This document shows positions 24,345 through 35,267 of a DNA stretch of 64,000 nucleotides, one piece after another. The position numbers were made by a program, and so were the translations under genes. Within the stretch, counting starts at the first letter, position 1. Each line of letters opens with the position of its first letter. The stretch is from Cacajao melanocephalus (lineage: Eukaryota > Chordata > Mammalia > Primates > Pitheciidae): assembly GCA_963573385.1 (NCBI GenBank), contig CAUYLG010022134.1, positions 23,578-87,577 on the forward strand, read 5' to 3'. A model generated the notes under the pieces. It saw only the letters and a list, made by a program, of their open reading frames with translations. It did no database searches and had not been told where the DNA came from.

Positions 24345-25745
24345 TTTTCATCCTTGGTAGAGACATCACTGACTGAGTCTACAGAGCCTCTTCACCTGCC
24401 CCTCAGCTCCTTTGAATATGCTGTTGAAGCAGGACAGAGTTGCTCCAGTGAAAATCTCTCATTTTAAAGATTATTCTAATAACAATAGGGAAAAGTCAGA
24501 AAAATAATGTGGGGTAATTTAAAAAGCTTATGAAGGCTTGAAAAGCTTTGCCCAGTCGTGTGTCTTGCTCTAATAGGTTCCAAGAGTCTAACAGATCTAT
24601 AGTACTTTGCTATTTGATTTGACGCTGGAGGGTGGAGGTATCTAAACTGCCTCCGATTATGGTATTTGTCAGGAATTCTCAGGGGCAATAAAAGCAGAGT
24701 GTCCCTTTGTCACAAGAAGAAACTTTCATTTCTGGAAACCTCCAAACTATACCCATTTTACTGAGTGCCCTTTTCACAGAGTAATGGACCTCTTTGGGTA
24801 TTTCCTTATGTTAAGGGGGAGTTTCTATATGGGCTACCCAGGAACCAAATTAACAATTATATAATGCTCTTCGTTTAGAGCAAAAATTTTGATGTCTAAA
24901 AAATCAACTCTCAAATGAGTGTTTAGAATTCAAACGTCTAAGTCAGGGTGTTTATATGTACTGACTCACTATGCATATTAAATTTCTAGGTGGAATAATA
25001 TTAATACTTATTTTCAGTTCATGTATTATGTGAACACCGTTATTTTATTCTTTTTATTTTGTAAAATTACTCAGTACTTTCTGGATAATAAAAATCAATC
25101 TTATAAAGATGACAGTTTTCAACCAAGTTAGTTTATGGCTTTAACATCAAACAAAATTTTAAGATTATTCTTTTCAGAACTAGAACAAATGGTTTTTAAA
25201 TTGTGTTCAGAATTAAAGAAGAAAAACACCAGGTAATATTCTAAAGAAAATGAAGAACAATAGGAGAAGATTGGTCCTAACAGATAATAGCATATGCTAT
25301 TATTATTTAAACAATGTCATATAAACACTAAAAGTATTTAAGTGTTTAGTGCAATATAGTAGAGATTCTTACCAATTTATGATAGTACATATCTAATAAA
25401 ATCAGATTATAGGAAACTTTATTAACTATTATACTAAATATGAAATAACTATTAAATAATATTAAATGATAAAAATGTTAAATAACTATTAATATAAATA
25501 TTATATTTATAAATATATAATAAAGAAAAATTAAGTTAGAGTAGAGCTCTATTTCAAAGTAAGACATAAGAGTAAACATAAAATATTTTTAAAGCAGGAA
25601 GAGAGTAATTTCAAGATGTAATAGAGATGGATGCTTTTCAGAGACTTAAAGCAATAGAAGGAATTATGAAAAAAATGGGCAACTTTGATTAGGTAAAAAC
25701 ACTAACAAAAAAATAGGATTCTATAAAATGCAAAAATGGCAGCTT
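24345..25745. other. 1.4 kb without recognised features; AT-rich core
   Basis: I recognise no repeat or exon. The section 25430-25520 is low-complexity AT (repeated 'aaataactattaa' and 'atataaatattat' motifs). Confidence 0.5.
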
Positions 25746-25754
25746 ATACTGGGA

Positions 25755-26020
25755 ACAACAGGGCTCTAGGAATGGTGGTTGAAACATGGACTTTGAAGTC
25801 AGGCCACTGAGTCCAAATCCTGCCTCCACCACCTATGTGAACCTGTGTAAGTTACTTAACTCATCTGTACCTCAGTTCCTCTGTCTGTAAAGGGAGGCTA
25901 ATAGTAACTAGCTTGTAGTATTGTTGTAGGTATGAGATGCATGATAAAGCACTTAGAACACTGACATATAGTAACTGCTCAATTAATTGATAGTTATTAT
26001 CAATGGCAGTGTTTCTGCTT
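25755..26020 (+). mobile_element. MIR, nearly complete
   Basis: The full MIR order is present: 'tgaaacatggactttgaagtcagg', 'gtccaaatcctgcctccaccacc', 'tatgtgaacctgtgtaagttacttaactcatctgtacctcag', 'tctgtaaagggaggctaatagtaac', 'agcacttagaacactgacata'. It is one of the best preserved MIRs in the window. Confidence 0.9.
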
Positions 26021-26041
26021 ATTACTGTTATTGTGATCTAT

Positions 26042-26250
26042 AATAGTGCTTCTTTATCAGGGACACTTTTGCATCCAGAGGACTCTTGGCAATGTCCGGA
26101 GATATTTTTGGTTGTTACTACTTGGGTTGCTACCAGCATCTAGTTGATAGAGAGCTACTCATCATCCCGCAATCACAGGACAGCCCACTACAAGAAAGAA
26201 AGAATTATCTGGCTCCAGATGTCAGTACTGCCAAGGATGGGAAACTCTAC
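26042..26250 (+). mobile_element. hAT-type DNA transposon fragment, family unresolved
   Basis: 'tcttggcaatgtccggagatatttttggttgttac', 'ctaccagcatctagttgatagag', 'caatcacaggacagccca', 'agaattatctggctccagatgtcagtactgccaagg' match a dispersed repeat I know as a short hAT-type element ('ttggcaatgtctggagacatttttggttgtcac...'). I cannot assign a family name. The 85-codon frame at 26086-26343 overlaps it and is incidental. Confidence 0.65.
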
Positions 26251-26309
26251 TCAATAGTATGTAAAAAGTTTTTACAGCTTTACAAGAACTCCAAAAGTAG
26301 CCCAATAGG

Positions 26310-27090
26310 TATATGGAAAAAGGCACATGAACAATTCACTTAAAGAGAAGTTCAGATAGATAATAAGCATTTGAGAAAGATTCACATTTGCCACTAAAAA
26401 AATTAATTTGAACAATGAAGAATGATTTTAACATTTCAAGATAGTTAATATTAAAAACAAAGGTCACTTATTATACAGGGACCTGCGTATATTTATACCT
26501 TGATAGCCATGTAAATGGGTAGCAGTCCTTGGGAAATAATTTGGTAGTAGGAATCCTAAAAATGTGCAGAACTTTTGACACTTTGATGTCAGTTCTGGAG
26601 ATTTATTCTAAATTAATTATTTTAAAAATAACTTATATGAGCCAATATGCTCAATGCATACTGGAGCATTTTTTATACTAGCAAAAACCTGACAGAGATT
26701 TAAAGGAACATGACTGGAAAACAGTTAAGCCAACTATATGTTATAACTAAATGGACTATTTTACCACCACTGAATTTGTGATAAAATAAAAAATCTGACT
26801 ACATGGAAAATGTAATGTCCAAAGTAATGTTAGGTGAAAATGAGTAAAACATTTTTATTTACTTGTACTCTATGATTTCAACTATATATATAATATATAA
26901 TAGTTGAATAATATACATATTCATATATAATAAATATGAAACTCAAAACGTGTTTAAAAATACTGGTTGAATGAGTTAAAAACAAAAAAATAAAAGTCTT
27001 ATGACATTATAAGGATGGCATATAGGTATCTTTTTCTATTTACTTTAATATTTCTTAATGTGTTATAATGTTTCCTGAACAAACAGAAAA
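26310..27090 (+). mobile_element. Old L1 (L1M class) 3' end
   Basis: 'tccttgggaaataatttggtag', 'tactagcaaaaacctgacag', 'caactatatgttataactaaatgga', 'acatggaaaatgtaatgtcc', then a 3' UTR with 'tatctttttctatttactttaatatttc'. It is degraded throughout. An AT-rich inverted repeat at 26878-26909 lies in it. Confidence 0.7.
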
Positions 27091-27593
27091 GGAAACAAGA
27101 TCTTCCTCAAGCATGCCTATATTTGTGACTGAAAGTTAAGTAGGCAGAATAGAGATATCAATGGGTAGTGGTCTTCACTCACCCATAGCTCATATTATCA
27201 GTGATCCAGACTTCAGGATTTCTGAGTACACACTATCTCAGTTTCTGCTCTGTAAGTGGCCCCCTACAAATTTTGTGTTCAGCTTGAGGCAGAAACATTT
27301 TCAATATTTTTTTTTAATTTCAGTCGAAACTTAGGTGGTCCTTCAGGAAAAGATGCAAACAAGTCACTCTGATGTATTAAATACATTTTTAAGGATTAAA
27401 AATAAAAAAAATAAGGTGCTAGTGATTGTGTGAAGTTGGTTGTAGAGAAAATTCCATCTTCTTAGGTAGTTTGAATAATGGTCCTTGGAGAAAAGTAATT
27501 CATTGGTTAGTTATTTTAAAAATTGCTTACTTTTTTATATGGAAGAAGTCAAAGTTTTTGTTTTCAACAAGAGATACAACAGTTTTCTTCTTT

Positions 27594-27857
27594 TTTTCTT
27601 TCCTTTTTTTTTTTTTTTTTTTTTAGAGACAGAGTCTCACTCTGTGGCTAAAGTTGGAGTGGAGTGGCTCAATCTCAGCTCACTGCAGCCTCGACCTCCC
27701 AGGCTCAAGTGATTCTCCCAAGTCAGCCTCCTAAATAGTTGGGACCACAGGTGAATGCTAGTATGCCCGCCTAACTTGGGGGTCTCCCTATTTTACCCAG
27801 GCTGGTCTCAAGTTCCTGGGATCAAGTGACCCTCCTGCCTTGTCCTCCAAAAGTGCC
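27594..27857 (-). mobile_element. AluJ-like, reverse orientation, with 13-bp target duplication
   Basis: After a T run the reverse complement of an Alu follows ('gagacagagtctcactctgtgg' to 'cctccaaaagtgcc'). 'ctgcagcctcgacctcccaggctcaag' and 'gttgggaccacagg' are AluJ-type. About 30 bases are missing in the right arm near 27775 (the usual 'tttttgtattttt' is absent). It is flanked by perfect copies of AGTTTTCTTCTTT at 27581-27593 and 27858-27870. Confidence 0.93.
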
Positions 27858-28229
27858 AGTTTTCTTCTTTAATTTGGTATTTAAGCAAGCATAGTGGTTT
27901 ATTCATATCTTTACAAATTTCTTAAGCTGTTACCATAAATTACTGGAAGAAACAGCCTATAGATAGGAAAAACACACAAAGTCACTTCAGAACTAATTCA
28001 GAGAATCTGTAGGAAGGAGAAATTGCCAGTGATATTGTGTTTTAAGATGATACAGTGTGATATATAGCCTTAAACATCATTATATAGATTAGCCTTAACG
28101 ATCATTTTTCCCTATAGATTATTTTTAGGTATAACAAGCCATTAATTTCCTGAAAGAACTACAGAAATGTTCTTTCTGGGGGAGGTGAGATATTGAGAAG
28201 GAGGACTTTGATAAAACCTTTAGCCCTGG

Positions 28230-28360
28230 GTAATCAATTATTTCTCAATAAACTCAAGTCATTTAACCATTCTGGCCCTTGGATTTCCTAATTATAAAAT
28301 GAAACTAAAATGTTTCTGCCATACCTCCTACCCCACTGAGACTTCAAATCATAGAGGAAA
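28230..28360 (+). mobile_element. Probable MIR fragment
   Basis: 'ctcaagtcatttaaccattctggcccttggatttcctaattataaaatgaaactaaaatg' is in MIR order ('caagtcacttaacctctctg...tttcctcatctgtaaaatgggg'). Confidence 0.5.
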
Positions 28361-28365
28361 AGTTT

Positions 28366-28600
28366 ATTTTCAGAAATGGCATTATGGCATTGGAGAGTCA
28401 TTTGTAGGAAAAAAATGAAATCTATATTTCACTCCATCCATACACCAAACAAAACACAGATGGACCAGTATTTAAATGTAGCAAATGAAACTATAAATTA
28501 CCAGGAAAAGATAGTATATTTGTATAACTTTGGAGTGGCTTTTGGGTTTTCAATATTCATCTTTATTAATTTCATCTTAAATGCACATACAAAGCATTCT
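28366..28600 (+). mobile_element. Old L1 ORF2 fragment
   Basis: 'ctccatccatacaccaaac', 'gcaaatgaaactataaatt', 'accaggaaaagatagta' follow L1 ORF2 3' sequence ('...aaactataaaactactagaaga...'). Heavily diverged; edges approximate. Confidence 0.5.
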
Positions 28601-29385
28601 GAATTTGAGAGGATGTCTCATAATTACTTCACAGTAAATAATGAGTGAGCTACTCCCCTTTGCCCAAGCCTTACCCCTGAGATAATGTGATAAAAGACAA
28701 ATTGAATGTCCTACAAGTGTAGCTAGATACTCTAGCTAGCAAGGGAGAAAGAACAATGGATTTTCTCCATTAATATATAGGAGAAAGAGAGAACCATCTC
28801 CATACCCTCCTGAAAGGAGAGAGAGAGAAAAAAACCCCTTTGCTCCTTAGAGAAAGCATGGGAAGGATCCTGGGTTTTTGCTCTAACTTTGGAATGTAAA
28901 TATATTCTTCCAAGGACCAAAGATCCAGCTATTTTGACCTAGCTATGTGTCCAAAGTCTGGATTTCATCCTTTTTAAATGTAAATACTTAGGGAGACAGT
29001 GTGCCCATCTTCTGGATACCTTGAGGCCTAACTTAGGGATCTAGTGTAGACTGTAATCATCTGGCCTTCTTGGAGCAGAGCAGCTAACTAGATCAACAGC
29101 TCCAGGTTTAATTCTTATGGTAAAAAATCCTTCTAGGGGAAGTGAAAGCAAACATCTATCTTTCTATCGTATACATTTCTATGTTTCAGGAAGTTAGAAC
29201 TCTTTATAAGAGCACTGAAAAGCCCAGTGAAATTTTATTTCCTCATGGTACAGAATATTTTTCCAAACAAAATGAAAAGGCCAGGAACCTAAAGAAAATG
29301 ATTGACAGATTTGTCTGTGTAACAATAATTAAAAATTGGTATAGTTAAAAACAAATTTTAAAAAGAATTGAGGGACAAATGATGA
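28600..29385. other. No recognised feature
   Basis: No repeat, exon or RNA gene recognised. Short chance frames only. Confidence 0.45.
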
Positions 29386-29700
29386 GCTGAAATAAAAACC
29401 ACATTTGTAGCACATATGCAGAGTTAATATCTCTTAACTCTTAAAATGAGCAAAAAAGATATTTAAAAATTATGCAAAGGTCATGAATTTTCTTCACCAA
29501 AGAAGACAAACAAAAGTTCTCACCTATAAGAAAGTTGCTCAGGCCCATGAGTAATCAAATAAGTACAAATAAAGATCATCTGTGATATTATCGTCTTGAC
29601 AAATTGGCAAAATGAAGGAAAACAATGCGTAGAGCTAGCAAAGTGTGGTGACAGGGCCTTTCATACTGTGATAGAGGGAATGTGGTGCTTCTTTGGGCCA
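29385..29700 (+). mobile_element. Old L1 ORF2 fragment
   Basis: 'aaagatatttaaaaattatgc', 'tcttcaccaaagaagac', 'gcccatgagtaatcaaat', 'agatcatctgtgatatta', 'gacaaattggcaaaatg', 'gtagagctagcaaagtgtgg' match the ORF2 C-terminal region of L1 in order. Confidence 0.7.
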
Positions 29701-29704
29701 CTTC

Positions 29705-29850
29705 AACATCACGTATTGTGGTAGGCAGCATCCTAAACCCAAAGGTGTCCACATTCTTCTCCTGGGAACCTGTGAATATGTTATGCTTCAGGGAAAGGGA
29801 AAACTAAGGTTGCAGATGGAAGTAAGGTTGCTAATCAGCTGGCTTGAAGA
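29705..29850 (+). mobile_element. MLT1-type MaLR LTR fragment
   Basis: 'gcatcctaaacccaaaggtgtccacattcttctcctgggaacctgtgaatatgtta' followed by 'ggttgcagatggaagtaaggttgctaatcagctggcttgaag' matches MLT1 LTRs ('...gatgtccacatcctaatccctggaacctgtgaatatgtta...'). It is cut off on the right where the nested L1 block starts. Confidence 0.75.
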
Positions 29851-30075
29851 CAAGGACAGATTAAGGTGGCTGACTAGATACAGGTAGTATGTGACTCCTC
29901 CATGGAGAAGAGCCAGAATCGTAGGCAGATATTCACATTTCTAACACCCAAAAGCACCCAGAAATGAAGCCAACTAATCATACACAATATATACCACAGT
30001 CATACCCCTAGGGGAAAAAGAATAAGAAAATAAAAAATCTCCATCCAAACAATAGCAAATTCAAGAAAAAAAGAA

Positions 30076-31044
30076 GTGTCAGTTCTCAAACGAGAAGGAA
30101 TCATCATAAGAACTCCTGCAACACAAAAAGCCAAAAGTGTTTTATCATCTCCAAAGGATCCCAGTAGCTCCCAAGCAATGAATCCTAACCGAAATGAAGT
30201 GTCTAAAATGACAAATATAGAATTCAGGATACGGATGGCAAAGAAACTCAATGAAGTTCAAGAGAAAGTTCAAATCCAACAGAAAGAAGCCGGAAAAATG
30301 ACCCAAGATTTGAAAAATAGCATAGCTATATTGAGAAAGAACCAAATAAACTCCCTGAAATTGAAAAATTTACTAAGGAAGTTCGAAAACACAATTGGAA
30401 TCCTTGACAACAGACTGGAATAAGCAAAAGAAAGAATTTCAGAGCTTGAAGACCAGTCCTTTGAATTAACCCAGTCCAATGAAAATACAGAAAAAAGAAT
30501 TTTAAAAATGAACAAGTCTTCAAGAAATATGGGATTACGTAAAGCAACAAAAAATATGACTTACTGGCCTTCCTGAGAGAGAAGAGAAAGTAAGCACCTT
30601 GAAAAACATATTTGAGGATCTAATTCAGAAAATTTTTCTCAATCTTGCTAGAGATGTCAGCACACAGAGAGAAGAAACTGAGAGAACTCCTGTGAAATAC
30701 TACACAAAAGCAATCATCCCCAAGGCACATAGTCATCACACTATCCAAGATCAATATTAAAGAAAAAATATTAAAGGCAGCTGGAGAAAAGTGTTATTAT
30801 TACCTAAAAAGGAAAACCCATAAGATTAACAACAGACTTTTCAGCAGAAACCTTACAAGCCAGGAAAGATTAGCAGTCAGTTTTTAGCAATCTTAAAATA
30901 AAGAAATGCCAGCCAAGAATTCCATGCCCTGCCAAACTAAGCTTCACAAGCAAAAGAGAAATAAAGTCTTTCCCAGACAAGCAATTGCTAAGATAATTGG
31001 TCACCACCAGACCAGCCCTACAAGAGATGCTTAACAGAGATTAA
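30076..31044 (+). pseudogene. L1 copy A ORF1 remnant
   Basis: L1 ORF1 encodes an RNA-binding trimeric chaperone of about 340 residues. Here an open stretch of 115 codons (30076-30423) resembles the middle of older L1 ORF1 proteins: a Lys/Glu-rich coiled-coil-like segment with regular Leu spacing. A TAA at 30421-30423 ends it. ORF1 sequence continues in other frames to a stop at 31042-31044 ('gccctacaagagatgctt' just before it). Dead by frameshift and stop. Confidence 0.7.
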
Positions 31045-31164
31045 AACATGGGAACAAAGGAATGATGACTTGCTACCACAAAAGAGCACACAAGCACACA
31101 GCCCATGGACTCTATAAAGCAAGTACATAATTGAGACTACAAAGGAGCTAGCTAACAACACTAT

Positions 31165-32950
31165 AACAGGAACAAAACCTCACATATCAATATTAATCTT
31201 GAACATAAATGGCCTTAGCACTCCACTTAAAAGACGTAGGGAAGCAAATTGGGTAAAAACCAAAGCCCATCCTCTGTGGTCTTCAAGGGATCTGTCTTAC
31301 ATTTAATGACATTCATAGGCTCAAAGTAAATAGATGGAGAAAAAATCTATAATGCAAATGGAAAACAAACAAACAAAAAGCAAAAGTCAGTATTCTTTTA
31401 GCAGATAAAATAGACTGTAAACCAACAACAATAAAAATGGACAAAGAAGGGAATTACACAATGATTAAGGGTTTATTTTAACAGGAAGACTTCACTATTC
31501 TAAATATATATGCACTAAATATTGAAGCACCCAGATTTATAAAACAATGACTTCTATTTAACATGGGATTTTGAAGGGTAAAAAAACCACAATTACTTCT
31601 ACACCTAAGAAAAGACTTTGGAAACCATACAGTAGTAATGGGGGACTTTAGCGCTCCACTGACAGGACTGGACAGATCATCAAGGCAGAAAACTAACAAA
31701 TTCTAGACTCAAATTCAACCCTTGACCAATTGGACCTAATAGACATCTACAGAATACTCCACCCAACAACCACAGAATATACATTCTTCTCATCTGCACA
31801 CAGAACATACTATCAGACTGACCACATGCTTAGTTCTAAAGTAAGTCACAATTTTTTTTTTTAATTTTAATCATACCAACCATCTTCTTAGACCACAGCA
31901 GAATAAAAATAGAAATCGATATGAAGAGAAACTCTCAAAACCACAAACACATGGAAACTAAACAGCTGCTTCTGATACCTTTTGGGTAAACAACGAAAGG
32001 CAGAAATAAAAAATTCTTTGAAACAAAATGAAAATAGAGACACAACATACCACAACCTCTGAGATGTGGCAAAGCAGTGTTAAGAGGTAAGTTTACAGTG
32101 CTAAATATGTACATCAAGAAGATAGTTCCCTGGCTGTCTAGTGGCTAGGAAAAAAAAAAAAAGGAAGAAAGATGTCAAAGACAGAAAGATCCCTAGTCTC
32201 ATACCTAAAGGAACTAGAAAAACAAGAAAAATCTAAACCTATAGCTAGCAGAAGAAAAAGATAGCTAAAATCAGAGCAGAACTAAATGAAATTGAGACCT
32301 CAAAAAGGTGTACAAAGGATCAATGAAACAAAAAGTTAATTTTTTGAAAAAATAAATAAAATTGATAGGCTGCTAGCTAAATTAACAAAGAAAAGAAAAC
32401 ATCCAAATAAACACAATCAGAAATGACAAAGGTGACATCATAATCCCACATAAATACAAAAGATTCTTAGAGACTACTATGAACAACTCTCTGCCACAAA
32501 CTAGAAAATCTAGAAAAAATGGATAAATTCCTAGACACAGAAAACCTCCCAAGATTGAGTCAAGAAGAAACAGAAATTCTGAACTGAGAAAAATGAGTAA
32601 TAAAATTGAGTCAGTAATTAAAAAAAAAACTTACCAACCACACACACACACGCACACACAACGCTGTGGACTATCTGGATTCATAGCCAAATTCTACTAC
32701 CAATCCCACTGAAACTATTCCAAAAAATCAAGGAGGAGAGACTCCTTCTTAACTCATTTAAAGGTTATTATATCTGATACAATGAGAAAGAATAATTCTA
32801 CAAAACGAGTATCATCCTGATGCAATAATCTGGCAAGGTCACAACAGAAAAAGAAAACTACAGGATAATTTCCCTGATGAAAACAGACCCCAAAATCCTT
32901 AACAAAATGCTAGCAAATCGAATCCAGTAGCATATTAAAAAGTTAATTCA
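31165..32950 (+). pseudogene. L1 copy A ORF2 remnant (5' part)
   Basis: ORF2 (endonuclease-reverse transcriptase, about 1275 residues when intact) starts near 'catatcaatattaatcttgaacataaatggcc'. The endonuclease region is recognisable ('gatctgtcttacatttaatgac', 'gggggactttagcgctcc', 'tctcatctgcacacag'). It contains many stops and indels. The reverse transcriptase part resumes at 39307 and 40020, where the usual F-x-D-D active site reads 'ttc act gac aat' (40112-40123), giving F-T-D-N, so the second catalytic Asp is lost. Confidence 0.75.
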
Positions 32951-34013
32951 GGACTCGAAGCAGCTGCAGTCAGAGGGTCCCACTGAGAACAAAAACAGCA
33001 TGCAAATCCTGCACCAGCAATCGAGGTATCAAGGTTCTATCATCAGGACTGACTAGGTAGTTGGTGTGACCCACAGAGAACAAGGAAAAGCAGGATGGTG
33101 TATCAGCCCACCTGAGAGCCACACAGGGAAAGGGGAAACCCCCCTCCAGCCAAGGAAGGCAGTGAGTGAGCATGCTACCCAGCCTGAGAAATCATGCTTT
33201 TTTTCACAGATTTGTCCAACCTGCAGATGAGGAGATCCCACTCATGAGCCCATGCCACCAGGGCCTTGGGTCCCAACCACAGAACTGCACAAATTCTCAA
33301 CAGCCACTAGGCTGTAGTCTACCTCAAACTACCAAGTTCCTGAAGGCATGGGTGGCCACTGTCACTGCAGCTGCCTGCTGCCTAAGCTTTCTGAGTTCTC
33401 TGGGGGAAGAACAGCAGCCATCACTACAGCTCCAGGCCATTATTGTTCCCCTGCTGGTGCTGAGGAGACTGGGTCGCTTGGTCCTGAGTTGTATTCCCCA
33501 CAACACAGCACACCAGCTGTGTCAGATTGTGGCCAGACTGCCTCTTTAGGCTGGACTCTGACCCATTCCCTCCTCACTGGGCAGGGCCTTTGTAGAGGAA
33601 TTCCAGCAACTCCAGCCAGGGGCTTAGGGATAGAACTCTGATCTCCCTGGGCCTAAGACCCTAGGGGGAGGGATGGATGTTGGACATGATCTCCATGAAT
33701 CAGGAGACTTAGTGTTTTCCCTGCTAGTTCTAAGAAATCTGGGCATTCCAGATGATTGGGTTCCCCCCAGCACAGCACACCTGCTTCACCAAGGGGCAGC
33801 CAGAGTGCTTCATTAAGTGAGTCCTGGACCCCGTGTCCCCTGACTGGGTGAGACCCCAGGTCACCAGACACCTTATACAGGAGTGCTCTTACTGGCAACA
33901 GGTTGGTTTCCCTGGAGGACAGAGATCCCGGAGTAAGGAGTAGGCACGCATCTTTGCTGTTCTTCAGCCTCCTCAAGTGACACCTCAAGGTGCAAGAAGA
34001 ACCCAGGTGAATA
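32951..34013 (+). promoter_or_regulatory. L1 copy B 5' UTR (former internal promoter)
   Basis: This GC-richer 1.06-kb segment matches older primate L1 5' UTRs ('gggcagggcctttgtagagg', 'aggagacttagtgttttcc', 'ctgactgggtgagacccc'). In active L1s this region carries an internal RNA polymerase II promoter and an antisense promoter. Whether any activity remains cannot be seen. Four frames of 60-162 codons on both strands here are chance frames in non-coding sequence. Confidence 0.75.
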
Positions 34014-35204
34014 GTGCCTGAAGTGAACCCCCAGAAAACTGTGGCAGCCCTACAGAAGAGGGACCTGACTGTTGAAAGGAAAATAGACAAACAGAAAGCA
34101 ACAACAACAATATCAACAAAAGAATTCCCACTAAAATCCATCCACAGGTCAGGAGCCTCAACGATTGAAACTAGACAAACTCATGAAGATGAGAAAGAAT
34201 CAATAATAATAAAAAAAAACACTGAAAACTCAAAAGGCCAGAGTGCCTTGTCTCCTCCAAATGATGGCAACACCTCTCCAGGAAGGGCAGAGAACTGGGT
34301 GGAGGCTGAGATGGACAAACTGACAGATGTACGCTTCAGAATATGGGTAATAACAAACTTCACTGAGTTAAAAGAGCATGTATTAGCACAATGCAAAGAA
34401 GCTAAGAACCATGATAAAAAGTTACAAGAGCTGCTAACTAGAATAACCAGTTTAGAGAGTAACATAAATGACCTGATGGAGCTGAAAAACAGCACGAGTA
34501 CTTTGTGATGCAAACACAAGTATCTATAGCTGAATAGATCAAGCAGAAGAAAGAATAACAGAGCTTGAAGACTATCTTGCTGAAATAAGGCAAGCAGATA
34601 AGATTAGAGAAAAAAGAATGAAAACTAACAAAACCTCCAAGAAATTCGGAGCTATGTAAAAAACAAAACCTATGGTTGACTGGAGTACCTGAAAGAGATG
34701 GGGAGAATGGAACCAAGTTGAAAAACATATTTCAGGATATCATTCTGGAGTACTTCCCCAACCTAGCAAGACAGGCCAAGATTCAAATTCAGGAAATCCA
34801 GAGAACCCCGGTAAGATACTCCATGAGAAGATCAACTCCAAGACACATAATCATCAGATTCTCCAAGGTCAAAATGAAGAAAAAATGTTAAGAGCAGCCA
34901 GAGAGAAAGCAGGTCACCTACAAAGGGAAGCCCACAGACTAACAAGGGACCTCTCAGCAGAAACCTTACAAGCCAAAAGAATGGGGACCAATATTCAACA
35001 TTCTTAAAATAATTTCTAACCTAGAATTTCATATCTGACCAAACTAAGCTTCATAAGTGAAGGAGAAATAAATCCTTTACAGGCAAGCAAATGCTGAGGG
35101 AATTTTTCTCCACCAGGCCTGCCTTGCAAGAGCACTAGAGGAAAGCACTAAATATAGAAAGAAAAAACTGGTATCAGCCACTGCAAAAACACACCAAAAT
35201 ATAA
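34014..35204 (+). pseudogene. L1 copy B ORF1 remnant
   Basis: The first 164 codons (34014-34508) are open and contain the start of ORF1p: a basic N-terminus, a Ser/Asn/Gly-rich linker and the beginning of the coiled coil, with heptad-like Leu spacing around codons 125-160. A TGA at 34506-34508 ends it. ORF1 sequence continues in interrupted frames to the normal stop region at 35202-35204 ('tggtatcagccactgcaaa' just upstream). It cannot make a full chaperone. Confidence 0.85.
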
Positions 35205-35267
35205 ACACTAATGACACTGTGAAGAAACTGCATCAACTAGTATGCAAAATAACCAGCTACCATCATG

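Larger units (their letters stand above)
29855..32950 (+). mobile_element. Older L1 (copy A), part 1: 5' region, ORF1, first part of ORF2
   Basis: It begins with L1 5' UTR-like sequence ('gtggctgactagatacaggtagtatg'), then ORF1 and ORF2. Copy A continues at 39307-39652 and 40020-40755. The breaks are later insertions: a second L1 at 32951-39306 and a solo THE1 LTR at 39653-40019. At 32938-32950 'aaaagttaattca' forms one half of the target duplication of the inner L1. Microsatellite-like CA near 32640-32660 and an A run near 32150 are inside. It cannot code for active proteins. Confidence 0.88.

Noticed and set aside
33166..34141. Several 97-162-codon frames on both strands
   Set aside because: They lie in the L1 copy B 5' UTR, which is GC-richer and therefore has fewer stops. 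No motif is present.
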